Shown: positions 44,031 through 53,152 of the stretch, in pieces
Layout: each line of letters starts with the position of its first letter
How positions within the stretch are numbered: position 1 is the first letter of the stretch
NCBI RefSeq assembly: GCF_965342175.1
Contig: NZ_CBDRBL010000012.1
Coordinates: 48,517 to 112,516, forward strand
Origin: Actinacidiphila sp965342175
Lineage (GTDB): Bacteria > Actinomycetota > Actinomycetes > Streptomycetales > Streptomycetaceae
Length of the DNA stretch: 64,000 bases
Direction of reading: 5' to 3'
The notes under the pieces: generated by a model
Told to the model about the DNA's origin: nothing
What the model saw: only the letters and a program-made list of their open reading frames with translations
Database searches by the model: none
Translations under genes and position numbers: made by a program

Positions 44031-45581
44031 ATGGCCGGACCCGTCCTCGAAATGCGCTCCATCACCAAGACCTTCCCAGGGGTCAAGGCGCTCTCCGACG
44101 TCACCCTGACTGTCGCCGAGGGCGAGGTCCACGCCATCTGCGGTGAGAACGGTGCGGGCAAGTCGACCCTGATGAAGGTGCTCAGCGGGGTCTATCCACA
44201 CGGCAGTTACGAAGGGGAGATCCTCTTCCGCGGGGAGACCTGCGAGTTCCGCGACATCCGCGCGAGCGAGCAGCGCGGCATCGTGATCATCCATCAGGAA
44301 CTCGCCCTGGTGCCCTACCTGTCCATCGCCGAGAACATCTTCCTCGGCAACGAGCACTCCAGCCGGGGTGTCATCAGCTGGAACGAGACGATGCGGCACG
44401 CGGGGCGGCTGCTGAAGCGGGTCGGTCTCGCCGACCCGCCGTCCACCCGCGTGGCGGACATCGGCGTCGGCAAGCAGCAGCTCGTCGAGATCGCCAAGGC
44501 GCTGTCCAAGGAGGTCAAGCTCCTCATCCTGGACGAGCCGACCGCCGCCCTGAACGACGAGGACAGCCGCAAGCTGCTGGACCTCATCCTGGAGTTCAAG
44601 GAGCAGGGCATCTCCTGCATCATCATCTCGCACAAGCTCAACGAGATCGCCAGGGTCGCCGACTCGATCACCATCCTGCGGGACGGGCGGACCATCGAGA
44701 CGCTCGACATGAAGGCCACCGACGAGGAGGGCCGCAGCACCGTCACCGAGGAGCGGATCATCCGCGGCATGGTCGGCCGCGACCTCGACCACCGCTTCCC
44801 CGAGCGGGAACCGGAGATCGGCGAGGTGGCCTTCGCCGTCGAGGACTGGACCGTCCACCACCCGATCGACCAGCAGCGCAAGGTCGTCGACGGCGTCTCC
44901 CTCAACGTCCGGCGCGGCGAGATCGTCGGCATCGCCGGGCTGATGGGGGCCGGCCGCACCGAGCTGGCCATGAGCGTCTTCGGCCGCTCCTACGGTCGCG
45001 GCATCAGCGGACGGGTCTACCTGCACGGCGAGGAGATCCGCACCCGCACCGTCCCGGAGGCGGTGGACCACGGCATCGCCTACGTCACCGAGGACCGCAA
45101 GCACTACGGGCTGAACCTCATCGACGACATCAGCCGCAACATCTCGCTGAGCGCCCTGTCCAAGGTCGCCCGGCGCGGTGTCGTCAACCAGCACGAGGAG
45201 GCCCGGGTCGCCGAGTCCTTCCGCTCGACGATGAACATCAAGGCCCCGACGGTCTTCGAGACCACGGGCAAGCTGAGCGGCGGCAACCAGCAGAAGGTCG
45301 TCCTCAGCAAGTGGATCTTCGCGGAGCCGGAGGTCCTCATCCTCGACGAACCCACCCGGGGCATCGACGTCGGGGCCAAGTACGAGATCTACACGGTCAT
45401 CAACGACCTGGCGGCCCAGGGCAAGGCCGTCGTCTTCATCTCCTCCGAACTGCCGGAGCTGCTCGGCATGTGCGACCGCATCTACACGATGTCGGCGGGC
45501 CGGCTGACCGGGGAGATCCCGCGCGAGAGCGCGACGCAGGAAGTGCTGATGCGCCACATGACCATGGACCGAGGTATCTGA
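44031..45581 (+). CDS. mmsA: Sugar ABC transporter ATP-binding protein (MmsA/GguA type)
   Basis: A 516-residue tandem ATPase of the carbohydrate uptake transporter-2 class. First domain: Walker A CGENGAGKST, signature-like GVGKQQLVEIAKAL, Walker B LLILDEPTAAL. Second domain: Walker A degenerated to GLMGAGRTEL, intact LSGGNQQKVVLSKW and VLILDEPTRGID. One weak P-loop is usual in this class. It energises import through the permease encoded next (1-bp gap). GAGGAG lies upstream of the ATG. Symbol refers to the multiple monosaccharide transport family. Confidence 0.93.
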   Translation: MAGPVLEMRSITKTFPGVKALSDVTLTVAEGEVHAICGENGAGKSTLMKVLSGVYPHGSYEGEILFRGETCEFRDIRASEQRGIVIIHQELALVPYLSIAENIFLGNEHSSRGVISWNETMRHAGRLLKRVGLADPPSTRVADIGVGKQQLVEIAKALSKEVKLLILDEPTAALNDEDSRKLLDLILEFKEQGISCIIISHKLNEIARVADSITILRDGRTIETLDMKATDEEGRSTVTEERIIRGMVGRDLDHRFPEREPEIGEVAFAVEDWTVHHPIDQQRKVVDGVSLNVRRGEIVGIAGLMGAGRTELAMSVFGRSYGRGISGRVYLHGEEIRTRTVPEAVDHGIAYVTEDRKHYGLNLIDDISRNISLSALSKVARRGVVNQHEEARVAESFRSTMNIKAPTVFETTGKLSGGNQQKVVLSKWIFAEPEVLILDEPTRGIDVGAKYEIYTVINDLAAQGKAVVFISSELPELLGMCDRIYTMSAGRLTGEIPRESATQEVLMRHMTMDRGI

Positions 45582-45582
45582 G

Positions 45583-46842
45583 ATGGGCAGCCCGGTGAAG
45601 ACCGACACAACTCCTCCACCGCCCGCCGGGGGCACGGCCGCGGCCGTCGGGGACGGCGGCCCGAGGGCCGGAGCCGCCGGCCTCCTGCTGCAGGCGGTAC
45701 GGCGCAACATGCGCCAGTACGGCATGATCATCGCGCTGGTGCTGATAGCGGCGCTGTTCCAGATATGGTCCGGTGGCATCCTGCTCAAACCGCAGAACGT
45801 CACCAACCTCATCGGCCAGAACAGCTACATCCTCATCCTGGCCATCGGCATGATGGTGGTGATCATCGCCGGTCACATCGACCTGTCCGTCGGCTCCCTC
45901 GCCGCCTTCGTCAGCGCGGCCGCCGCGGTGATGATCATCCACCACCACGTCTCGTGGCCGCTGGCCCTGGTCGCCTGCCTGCTCATCGGCGCGGTCGCCG
46001 GCGCCTGGCAGGGCTACTTCATCGCGTACGTCGGGATCCCGTCGTTCATCGTGACCCTGGCCGGCATGCTGCTCTTCCGCGGCGGCACGCAGATCTTCCT
46101 CGAGGGCCAGTCCATCTCGCCCTTCCCGAGCGGCTTCCAGAAGATCGGCAACGGCTTCCTGCCCGAGGTCGGGCCGCACACCAACTACCACAACCTGACG
46201 CTGCTCATCGGTCTGGTGGTGATCGCCATCGCCGTCGTCCAGGAGGTCCGCGACCGCCGCCAGCAGCTCGCCTACGACCTGGACGTGCTGCCGCGCAACT
46301 TCTTCCTGCTGAAGCTGCTCGCCATCGTGGCCTGCGTCGTCGCCTTCACCCTGACCCTCGCCAGCTACCGCGGCGTGCCCATCGTGCTGCTCATCCTCGC
46401 CGGGCTGCTCATCGTCTTCGGCTTCGTGATGCGCAACGCGGTGATCGGCCGCCATGTGTACGCGCTCGGCGGCAACCAGGCGGCGGCCAAGCTCTCCGGC
46501 GTCAAGGACAAGCGGGTCGTCTTCCTGGTCTTCGTGAACATGGGCGTGCTCGCCGCGCTCGCCGGCGTGGTCTACGCGGCGCGGCTGAACGCCGGCGTCC
46601 CGCAGGCCGGCATCAACTTCGAGCTCGAGGCCATCGCGGCCGCCTTCATCGGCGGCGCCTCCGCCACCGGCGGCGTCGGCACGGTGCTGGGCGCCATCAT
46701 CGGCGGCCTGGTGCTCGGGGTGCTCAACAACGGGATGTCGCTGGTCGGCATCGGCACGGACTACCAGCAGGTCATCAAGGGTCTGGTGCTCCTGGCCGCG
46801 GTCGGCTTCGACGTCTGGAACAAGCGCAAGGTCGGTTCGTAG
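45583..46842 (+). CDS. mmsB: Sugar ABC transporter permease (MmsB/GguB type)
   Basis: A 419-residue permease with a Pro/Gly-rich cytosolic N-terminus and about 10 membrane helices. GHIDLSVGSLAAFVSA carries the conserved G-x-D-L-S-V-G motif, and AIAAAFIGGASATGGVGTVLGAIIG is the EAA-like loop of CUT2 permeases. It is about 70-100 residues longer than RbsC-like permeases, as in the GguB branch. Separated from the ATPase gene by one base (TGAGATG). Confidence 0.93.
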   Translation: MGSPVKTDTTPPPPAGGTAAAVGDGGPRAGAAGLLLQAVRRNMRQYGMIIALVLIAALFQIWSGGILLKPQNVTNLIGQNSYILILAIGMMVVIIAGHIDLSVGSLAAFVSAAAAVMIIHHHVSWPLALVACLLIGAVAGAWQGYFIAYVGIPSFIVTLAGMLLFRGGTQIFLEGQSISPFPSGFQKIGNGFLPEVGPHTNYHNLTLLIGLVVIAIAVVQEVRDRRQQLAYDLDVLPRNFFLLKLLAIVACVVAFTLTLASYRGVPIVLLILAGLLIVFGFVMRNAVIGRHVYALGGNQAAAKLSGVKDKRVVFLVFVNMGVLAALAGVVYAARLNAGVPQAGINFELEAIAAAFIGGASATGGVGTVLGAIIGGLVLGVLNNGMSLVGIGTDYQQVIKGLVLLAAVGFDVWNKRKVGS

Positions 46843-46869
46843 AGCAGCTACCTATCGAAGGAGCCGCAC

Positions 46870-48066
46870 GTGGACAGACGTACATTGATCGCAGGCGCGG
46901 CACTCGGGGCGGTCGCGCCCGCGATCGGCGGGACGAACGCCTGGGCGGCCGGAAAGGCCGCCCAGGCGCGGCAGGCCGCCGACGCCAGGCACAGGCCCGC
47001 GGGCAGGAGCAAGGTGAGCAAGGAACACTTCGGGACCCTCGAGGACGGGACCAAGGTCGACATCTGGACGGTCAGCAACGGCGGGATCACCCTCAAGGTG
47101 CTCTCGTACGGCGGCGCCGTCCAGACCTTGGAACTGCCCGACCGGCGCGGCCGCCGCGCCAACGTCTCCCTCGGATTCGACGACCTGGCCGGCTACGTGG
47201 CGAACAGCCCGTACTTCGGCGCGCTGATCGGGCGCTACGGCAACCGCATCGCGAACGGGCGGTTCACCCTGGACGGCCACACGTACCAGCTGCCCGTCAA
47301 CGACGGCCCGAACAGCCTGCACGGCGGCGACCGCGGCTTCGACAAGCGGGTCTGGTCCGTCGAGAGCTTCACGGCGGGATCGGACGCCGGGCTCGTGCTG
47401 CGCCACACCAGCGCGGACGGCGAGATGGGCTACCCCGGCACCCTGAAGGTCAAGGTCGTCTACACCCTGACCGCCGACGCGCGGTGGCGGATCGACTACT
47501 CGGCCACCACCGACAAGGCGACGGTCGTCAACCTCACCAACCACACGTACTTCAACCTGCGCGGCGAGGGCGACGGCGACGTCTACGACCACGAGGTCCA
47601 GCTCGCCGCCCGGCGCTACACCCCGGTCGGCGCCACCCTGATCCCCACCGGTGAGCTGGCGCCCGTCGCGGGCACCCCGTTCGACTTCCGCTCGGCGAAG
47701 CCGATCGGCCGCGACATCCGCTCCGCGCACCAGCAGATCCTCTACGGGCAGGGCATCGACCACAACTTCGTGCTCGACAAGGGCCGCACGGCCGCGCCCG
47801 AGCACTTCGCGACGGTCACCGAGCCGGTCTCCGGCCGGGTCATGCGCATCGCCACCACCGAACCGGGTGTGCAGTTCTACACGGGCAACTTCCTGACCGG
47901 GGCCTTCGCCGGCTCCTCGGGCCGGGTCTACCGGCAGGGCGACGGCTTCTGCCTGGAGACCCAGCACTTCCCGGACTCCCCCAACCAGCCCTCGTTCCCG
48001 TCGACGGTCCTGCGGCCGGGGCAGACCTACCGCTCCACCACGGTGCACTCCTTCGACACCCACTGA
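46870..48066 (+). CDS. Exported aldose 1-epimerase (galactose mutarotase family)
   Basis: A 398-residue protein with a twin-arginine-type signal (DRRTLIAGAALGAVAPAIGG). The mature part is a GalM-like beta-sandwich: SYGGAVQTLELPDRRG, GRYGNRIANGRF, SLHGGDRGFDKR, NLTNHTYFNLRG (catalytic His), IDHNF and a late FCLETQHFPDSPNQP with the catalytic Glu. It interconverts alpha and beta anomers outside the membrane, presenting the right anomer to the binding protein. GAAGGAG precedes the GTG. Last gene of the operon, ended by a strong terminator. Confidence 0.9.
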   Translation: MDRRTLIAGAALGAVAPAIGGTNAWAAGKAAQARQAADARHRPAGRSKVSKEHFGTLEDGTKVDIWTVSNGGITLKVLSYGGAVQTLELPDRRGRRANVSLGFDDLAGYVANSPYFGALIGRYGNRIANGRFTLDGHTYQLPVNDGPNSLHGGDRGFDKRVWSVESFTAGSDAGLVLRHTSADGEMGYPGTLKVKVVYTLTADARWRIDYSATTDKATVVNLTNHTYFNLRGEGDGDVYDHEVQLAARRYTPVGATLIPTGELAPVAGTPFDFRSAKPIGRDIRSAHQQILYGQGIDHNFVLDKGRTAAPEHFATVTEPVSGRVMRIATTEPGVQFYTGNFLTGAFAGSSGRVYRQGDGFCLETQHFPDSPNQPSFPSTVLRPGQTYRSTTVHSFDTH

Positions 48067-48086
48067 GCGGCGCCACGCTCCTCACG

Positions 48087-48127
48087 GACGGGGGCGGCCG
48101 GGGATTCTCCCCCCGGCCGCCCCCGTC
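48087..48127 (+). terminator. Terminator of the sugar operon
   Basis: Perfect 17-bp arms (48087-48103 and 48111-48127), 7-nt loop, 20 bp after the epimerase stop. Confidence 0.9.
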
Positions 48128-48271
48128 TGTCGACCCGGGGACCGGCACGGGGTGAACCCTTCGCGGCCGTACGGGGCCACCGGAATGACAGCGGCGGACA
48201 GTGCGCGCACCGGTGGGTACGCATCCCGTCGATCAAGCCCTGCGGCTTCCGCATCCGACGAGGAGTCACCC

Positions 48272-49117
48272 ATGAGTCCTGACCGCAGGTCGCCCTCGCC
48301 GCGCACGTTCCGGCGGTACGGACGGCTGACCGGCGTGGTCGTGCCACTCGCCGTCGCCGCGGCCGCGGCGACGGCGCCCGTGCTCGCCACCACCCCCGGC
48401 AGCATGAGCAGCGCGGCTGCCACCAGGGCGGCCGTGGACGACCCCCGGCCACCGGGCACGCGAAGCGTGGCCTCCGACGACGAGGAAGAGGAAGACGGCG
48501 AGGGCGAGGGCGGGGGGAAGGAGAAGGACCGCGACGGGGGCGGCCGCGAGCGCACGGACCAGCGGGGCGGCCGGGAGACCGACCGGGGTGACAACGGCCG
48601 GAACGAGGGCGAGGACCGGGAGCAGCGCGGCGACCAGCGCGACCAGGGCCGGGACCAGCGCGGCGACCAGCGCGACCAGGGCCGGGAGCAGCGCGGCGAC
48701 CAGCGCGACCAGGGCCGGGACCAGCGCGGCGACCAGCGCCAGCAGCAGCCCCGCGACGACCAGGGCGGCAACCTCGGCGGCCGCGCCGGCGACTGCGTCA
48801 GCATCGACTCCACCCTCCGCGGGGGCGACCAGGAGATCACCGTCGCGGTGTTCGACGGCCGCGTCTTCATCGGCGGCCGCACCCTCCCGCGCGGGCGCTT
48901 CGTCTGGCACTCCCTCAGCGGCAACCGCGGCTATCCGCGCGGTGTCTGCGGCGCGACGGTGACCGCCGCGGGCTCCGGTGTGTGGGTCAAGGCGATCACC
49001 CGGGACGGCCGGGTCGTCGAGACGCACTGCGCCGTCAACGAGGCCCCCGGCGGGAAGAGCTCCTGCAGCGAGTGGAGGGCCCTGGAGAGCCACTCGTTCC
49101 GGTCGCCCGCCAGGTGA
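48272..49117 (+). CDS. Secreted protein with charged RGDQRDQGRD repeats
   Basis: A 281-residue protein of no recognised family. An Arg-rich N-region and VVVPLAVAAAAATAPVLATT form a signal sequence. The middle ~110 residues are highly charged and repetitive (acidic EEEE/EGEGGG, then 11-residue QRGDQRDQGRD units). The C-terminal ~90 residues are a compact domain with cysteines in GDCVSID, RGVCGAT, ETHCAVN and SSCSEW, suggesting two disulfides. The start at ATG 48272 follows CGAGGAG. RGD motifs occur but are probably a product of the repeat. Confidence 0.65.
   Translation: MSPDRRSPSPRTFRRYGRLTGVVVPLAVAAAAATAPVLATTPGSMSSAAATRAAVDDPRPPGTRSVASDDEEEEDGEGEGGGKEKDRDGGGRERTDQRGGRETDRGDNGRNEGEDREQRGDQRDQGRDQRGDQRDQGREQRGDQRDQGRDQRGDQRQQQPRDDQGGNLGGRAGDCVSIDSTLRGGDQEITVAVFDGRVFIGGRTLPRGRFVWHSLSGNRGYPRGVCGATVTAAGSGVWVKAITRDGRVVETHCAVNEAPGGKSSCSEWRALESHSFRSPAR
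48623..48742 (+). repeat. 33-bp tandem repeats inside the secreted protein gene
   Basis: Three almost identical 33-bp units (48623, 48656, 48689) and a partial fourth encode QRGDQRDQGRD/E. In-frame units allow length change without frameshift. Confidence 0.9.
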
Positions 49118-49131
49118 CCCGCGCCCGCGCC

Positions 49132-49150
49132 GGCCGGTGAGCGACCGGCC
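49132..49150. terminator. Hairpin after the repeat-protein gene
   Basis: Arms GGCCGGT (49132-49138) and ACCGGCC (49144-49150) with a 5-nt loop, 14 bp after the stop at 49117. Confidence 0.6.
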
Positions 49151-49318
49151 CGCGCGGGCGGGTGCGTCAGGAGGCCCCGGCACCGGTCACCGGCGTCCCG
49201 CCGGTACGGCGGCGGGCACGACCGCTCGGCAGGCCCGCCGAGCAGCGGCAGCAGCCCCGGGCCCGACGCGCAGACCGGCGTCTCGCGGACCGGCTTCGGC
49301 GGCGCTGGTGCGGCTCCG

Positions 49319-50518
49319 TCAGCCGAGCGTGCCCGCTGCCGCGACGAGGAGGGCGCGGATCTGCGCGGTGACGGCCAGCCGCTGGGCGACGACGTCGGGG
49401 TCGGTGACCTCACCGGTGGCCGGGTCGGTGTTGCCGGGACCGAAGTGGAGCACCGGGGTGTGCACATGGCCGCCCGGTGCGGGCAGCGCGAGGGTGTCCC
49501 GGAGCAGGGTGGCCCGGTAGGCGATCTCGTTGGAGAGGTAGTCGCCGCCGCCCCCGGCGCGCGCGGCGGAACCGGACGTCGGGCCGCCGTCGTGGGTGAC
49601 GGGGGCGGCGGCCCCGGCGGGGACCTCGGTGACGGTGGTGCGGTCGTACACCGGGTAGGCGCCCGTGCCGGCGGCCGCCATCACCGCGTACGGGAGCGTG
49701 GACGCCGTCCACTGCGGCGGCCGGCCGAGGCCGGCGACCGGGACCGGGCCGGTGGCGGACAGGCCGGCGTTGTCGGGGTGGCCGCCGCGCCATGCGCCGT
49801 TGAAGCGCTCGAGGTCGAAGCGTCCGTCCCGGCCCTGGCTGACGGTGGCGAAGAGGTCGACGCGGCGCGGTCCGGGCCGGAAACGGGGGCGCAGCACGCC
49901 TTCGACCGCGCCGACGGTGAAGTCGTCCCAGCGCACCGGGAAGACGACCGTCTCGACACGGGCGGGGCCCGAGGCGGTGTCCAGCACGACGCCGTCCAGG
50001 GCGAGCGCCGCTGCCCCGGAGGGATTGCTGCGGCGTATGTCGGTGTCGAGCAGGAAGGGGTCGAAGCCGGTCAGCAGGACGCGCCGGACGCCCTGGGCCA
50101 CCGGCGGGCGGTCGGCGTCCTGCCCCCGGGACGCGCGCTCCAGGCGGGCGGCCAGCGCCGCGCCGACGGCCTCGGGCAACCGGAACGCCGGTTCCCACCG
50201 CCGCAGTTCCCTGCCGAGGGCGAGCCGGGCCCAGTACAGCGGCCGGTCGTCGTCGTGGCTCAGGTCGCCCTCAACCGGTCCGCGCCGCTGCGCCCGGTCC
50301 ACCGCGGCCCGCCACAGGGCGCGCCCATGCCGCCGTACGACCCGGGCGGCCTCGGCCGGGTCGCGGGCCTCCGCCAGCGCCCGGGCGAACCGCGGTGCCG
50401 CGGTGTGGAAACCGCTGCGCCGCAGGATCTCCTGAGGCACCGCCCCTTCCAGGCGCAGTTCCTCGGCCTCGGGCCGCGGTACGTCGGCGGGTACACCGGG
50501 GTGGAGCGGCAGCCGCAT
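49319..50518 (-). CDS. C15 (pyroglutamyl-peptidase)-like protein with Cys-to-Ser change
   Basis: A 399-residue protein. The N-terminal ~190 residues are a helical extension of unknown role. The rest resembles pyrrolidone-carboxylate peptidase: RRVLLTGFDPFLLDTD with NPSGAAALALDG, FPVRWDDF, and a C-terminal VLHFGPG with a possible catalytic His. At the expected nucleophile position, where true enzymes have F-V/L-C-N, it has DYLSNEIAYR, i.e. serine. It may therefore be inactive, serine-dependent or a binding protein. The ATG at 50518 follows AGGAGGT. No signal peptide is evident. Confidence 0.75.
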   Translation of the reverse strand: MRLPLHPGVPADVPRPEAEELRLEGAVPQEILRRSGFHTAAPRFARALAEARDPAEAARVVRRHGRALWRAAVDRAQRRGPVEGDLSHDDDRPLYWARLALGRELRRWEPAFRLPEAVGAALAARLERASRGQDADRPPVAQGVRRVLLTGFDPFLLDTDIRRSNPSGAAALALDGVVLDTASGPARVETVVFPVRWDDFTVGAVEGVLRPRFRPGPRRVDLFATVSQGRDGRFDLERFNGAWRGGHPDNAGLSATGPVPVAGLGRPPQWTASTLPYAVMAAAGTGAYPVYDRTTVTEVPAGAAAPVTHDGGPTSGSAARAGGGGDYLSNEIAYRATLLRDTLALPAPGGHVHTPVLHFGPGNTDPATGEVTDPDVVAQRLAVTAQIRALLVAAAGTLG

Positions 50519-50721
50519 CGCGGGGGACCTCCTGGGCGGTCGGGTACGGGTCGGTCGCCCCGAGCATTCCTCACCGGGGCCCGCCTCCGCCAGGCGCCCC
50601 CGGTCACCGGGTCCTGGTCCCGTGCGCCGCACGGCCCGGAGGCTGCCCACCGCCCGGCCGCACGGGGACGGGCGCCGAGGGCACGGACTTAAGGTGCGGG
50701 GCGCACATCCGCGGGGCGGTC

Positions 50722-51492
50722 CTAGGCCGGCAGAGCCCTGCCCGGTTTGCGGACGAGGAAGAAGATGCTCGGCCCGAACCCCACGCGGGCCAGCGGGGAC
50801 TGCAGCACGCCCTCGGCCCGCACCAGCGCCGTGTGCGGGACGACCCGCTTCAGCCGCGTGCTGCGCAGGTTGGACACCGACAACCGCCGCTCCTCGCGCA
50901 GCCCCGCGGCCTCGAGTTGCGCGGCGACCGTGCGCGGATGGTGGTTGACGAACGGGATGCTGTCGCGCTCGCGGTTCTCCGGCGAGCGGATGTCCACCGG
51001 CGACCGCGGCACCCGCCTGCGGTGCGCCGCGTAGCGCAGCCGGTTGGCGGCGTGCGCGAGGTTGGCGGTCTCGATGACGGCGGTGCCGCCCGGGCGCAGT
51101 ATCCGGGCGACCTCGGTCAGGGCGTCCCGCGGGTCGGGCAGGTGGTGCATGACGCGGATCATCGTGACAAGGTCCACGCTCTCGGAGTTCAGGCCCAGGC
51201 CGCCCGCGCTCATCAGCCGCATGCTCACCCCGGCGATCCCCTTGAGGTACTGCTCCGCGTCGTCGAGCTGCTTGCGGCTGGCGTCCACCAGCGTGACCCG
51301 GTCGGCGAACTCCCGCAGCACGGGGACGAGCCTGCCGTAGCCGCCTCCGATGTCCGCGGCGTGGCCGAAGTGCCGCCCGTCGAGGAGCCGGCGCAACGCG
51401 ACGACCTCCGCGTCGTGCTCGTAGCCGCGGCCCACCCAATAGGCGCGGTAGCTCTGCGGGTTGTCGTCGTACTGGTTGGTGCGCTGCGCCAT
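50722..51492 (-). CDS. Class I SAM-dependent methyltransferase
   Basis: A 256-residue UbiE/Methyltransf_11-like enzyme. Motif I is AADIGGGYGRLVPVL, followed by TLVDASRKQLDDA (motif II acidic), VDLVTMIRVMHHLPDP (motif III) and LRPGGTAVIETANLAH. The substrate may be a quinone, sterol or small molecule and cannot be determined. GAGGGGGAGGG lies just before ATG 51492. It is not obviously linked to the upstream TnpB element, which is inserted behind its promoter region. Confidence 0.85.
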   Translation of the reverse strand: MAQRTNQYDDNPQSYRAYWVGRGYEHDAEVVALRRLLDGRHFGHAADIGGGYGRLVPVLREFADRVTLVDASRKQLDDAEQYLKGIAGVSMRLMSAGGLGLNSESVDLVTMIRVMHHLPDPRDALTEVARILRPGGTAVIETANLAHAANRLRYAAHRRRVPRSPVDIRSPENRERDSIPFVNHHPRTVAAQLEAAGLREERRLSVSNLRSTRLKRVVPHTALVRAEGVLQSPLARVGFGPSIFFLVRKPGRALPA

Positions 51493-51654
51493 GACGCCCT
51501 CCCCCTCGCGGGCTTGTCCTCCGCAGTAAGGTCACCCGGCGGGCGCGGAACGGTTCCCTCCGCTTCGCCCCCGACGGCGAACCGGTCTGTCAGCGGTGCA
51601 AGGGGCTTCCCCCGGTGGTGAGGCGCCTCCTCGGCCCGCTCGGGCCTCAGCTGT

Positions 51655-51700
51655 TTGACACCTCCCCTCCCTGAAGGGAGGGGATTCCTGGCTCAGGCTG
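51655..51700 (-). ncRNA. Candidate omegaRNA 3' end / right end of the TnpB element
   Basis: Right after the tnpB stop, read on the reverse strand, comes a perfect hairpin (arms 51676-51683 and 51664-51671, TTCA loop) followed by GGTGTCAAAC. This hairpin-plus-GTCAA arrangement is the usual 3' scaffold of TnpB guide RNAs, with the guide taken from the bases just beyond (from about 51655 downward). The 5' limit inside tnpB cannot be set by eye. Confidence 0.5.
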
Positions 51701-52919
51701 CCTCCGGGAGCAGCGCCCCCGGAGGTCTTACGCCCTCGACGCCAGCCGGGTTGAGACCAGCCCGGACCAGCATCACGCGCGCGGAGTTCTTGTCCCTGGG
51801 GGATACGACTCCGCACGCGGTGCAGGTGTAGGTACGTTCCGAAAGAGGAAGTGCGTGCTTGGTTCTCGCTCCGCACGCCGCGCAGTCCATGGTGGTGTGC
51901 GCGGGATGCACGAGACGGATGTCCCGCCCGTGCTTGCGGCCCATCTCGATCAGGGCCGTCTTCGTGGCGCCGATCGCCGCGTCGGCAGCTTTACGCGCCA
52001 TGGTGGTCTTCGCGAGGAACTTCGGCCGGAAGTCCTCGACCGCGATGACGTCGTGGTCGGTCACGACGCGCTTGGCCCATGTGCGGGCGATGTCCTGCCG
52101 CTGCCACGCCACCTTCTTGTGCAGCTTCACGGCCTGGGCCTGCACCTGGCGGTAGCCGTTGGACGCGGCCTGGCCGCGCGCGGGCTTACGGCGCGCCATC
52201 ATCCGCTGGTAACGGGCCAGCCTCTGCGCGGCGGTCCTGCCGTGCTGCGCGTGCGGCAGGTCGTGGGCGTCGCTCGTGGTGGTGGCGGTCTCCTTGACGC
52301 CCCAGTCCACGCCGAGCACGCGGCCTGTCTCCGGGAGCGGCTGCACTGCGGTCACGACGACGAACGATGCGTACCAGTGACCGAGGCTGTCCTGGTACAC
52401 GCGAACGCTCGACGGCGGGGACGGCAGGCCGCGCGACCAGACCACGGGCAGGACGATTCCGCCGGCCAGGTGCAGACGCCCGTCCTTGAGGCGGAAGCCG
52501 CGGGTGGTGTAGTTCAGCGTCGGCAGCGCTTCCCGCTTCTTCTTCGGTTTGGGCATGCCCGCGCGCTGCTTCACCGGCAGCCCGGCCCTGATGTCCTTGA
52601 GTGCCTTCGCACGGGATGTGGCGAAGTCGCGGATGGTCTGCTGCTGCGGCACCGATGCGCCTTCCCGCAGCCACGACATCGCGGTGCGGGCTTCGGTCAG
52701 CATCTTGTCGAGCTGGGCCGGGCCGCACGTCACCTTGTCGTCCGGGCGGGCGCGGTTCGCGGCGTGGACCTTGCGGGACATGGCCACGCACTCGTTCCAC
52801 ACCCACCGGCAGCGCGCCCACTCGGCCTCCAGGCCGGCGCGGGCGGTCGACGACACGCGGAGCCGGTAGGTGTACCGGGCATGCCCCGTACCCTCCGCGA
52901 CTGTCTGCCGTGCCGTCAT
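51693..52919 (-). CDS. tnpB: TnpB-family RNA-guided endonuclease (IS605/IS1341-type OrfB)
   Basis: A 408-residue TnpB. The RuvC residues are intact: D205 in VLGVDWGVKE, E295 in VIAVEDFRPKF and D376 in SPRDKNSARV. The zinc finger CAACG...CTACG has all four cysteines (346, 349, 366, 369). The N-terminal WED/REC part includes AGLEAEWARCRWVWNECVA. It should cut DNA next to a target-adjacent motif, guided by RNA from its own 3' region. No tnpA transposase is nearby, so it is a solo tnpB unit mobilised in trans, or domesticated. TAGGCT lies six bases before the ATG. It diverges from a 53-residue Arc-like gene. Confidence 0.92.
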   Translation of the reverse strand: MTARQTVAEGTGHARYTYRLRVSSTARAGLEAEWARCRWVWNECVAMSRKVHAANRARPDDKVTCGPAQLDKMLTEARTAMSWLREGASVPQQQTIRDFATSRAKALKDIRAGLPVKQRAGMPKPKKKREALPTLNYTTRGFRLKDGRLHLAGGIVLPVVWSRGLPSPPSSVRVYQDSLGHWYASFVVVTAVQPLPETGRVLGVDWGVKETATTTSDAHDLPHAQHGRTAAQRLARYQRMMARRKPARGQAASNGYRQVQAQAVKLHKKVAWQRQDIARTWAKRVVTDHDVIAVEDFRPKFLAKTTMARKAADAAIGATKTALIEMGRKHGRDIRLVHPAHTTMDCAACGARTKHALPLSERTYTCTACGVVSPRDKNSARVMLVRAGLNPAGVEGVRPPGALLPEAA

Positions 52920-52947
52920 GACACCAGCCTACCACTACAGTTGAGGC

Positions 52948-53109
52948 ATGAATCATGAAGAAGTACGCATCACACTCCGCCTGCCCGCAGACCTTCACGC
53001 GTGGCTCGTCGCCGTCGCCAAGCGCGACCGACGGTCCCTCAACTCCGAGATCGTGCACCGGCTGGAGGTCGGGCGCGACAACGTCCCGGCAGACGACCAA
53101 TCGCCCTGA
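52948..53109 (+). CDS. Arc-type ribbon-helix-helix protein divergent from tnpB
   Basis: A 53-residue protein, MNHEEVRITLRLPADLHAWL, then VAVAKRDRRSLNSEIVHRLE and a short acidic tail. The N-terminal strand VRITLRLP and the helix RRSLNSEIVHRLE match Arc/MetJ RHH repressors. TACAGT sits six bases before the ATG and GAGG directly upstream. Only 28 bp separate its start from that of tnpB, so a dimer or tetramer bound there could repress both genes. Its stop codon lies in the loop of a terminator hairpin. It may be a tnpB-linked regulator carried by the element. Confidence 0.75.
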   Translation: MNHEEVRITLRLPADLHAWLVAVAKRDRRSLNSEIVHRLEVGRDNVPADDQSP

Positions 53110-53118
53110 CGGCGATTG
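53098..53118 (+). terminator. Hairpin overlapping the end of the RHH gene
   Basis: Perfect 8-bp arms CAATCGCC and GGCGATTG with loop CTGAC that contains the RHH stop codon. A second hairpin (arms 53124-53129 and 53140-53145) follows. Confidence 0.7.
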
Positions 53119-53152
53119 CTCTTCCCCTGCCCTGCTCCGCAGGGGTCCGATT

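Noticed and set aside
48650..48735. RGD motifs as integrin-like adhesion sites
   Set aside because: They arise from the QRGDQRDQ repeat and occur at each unit; no evidence for host contact.
48623..48742. Regular 33-bp repeats considered as a CRISPR array
   Set aside because: There are no unique spacers; the units are contiguous and in frame within a coding repeat.
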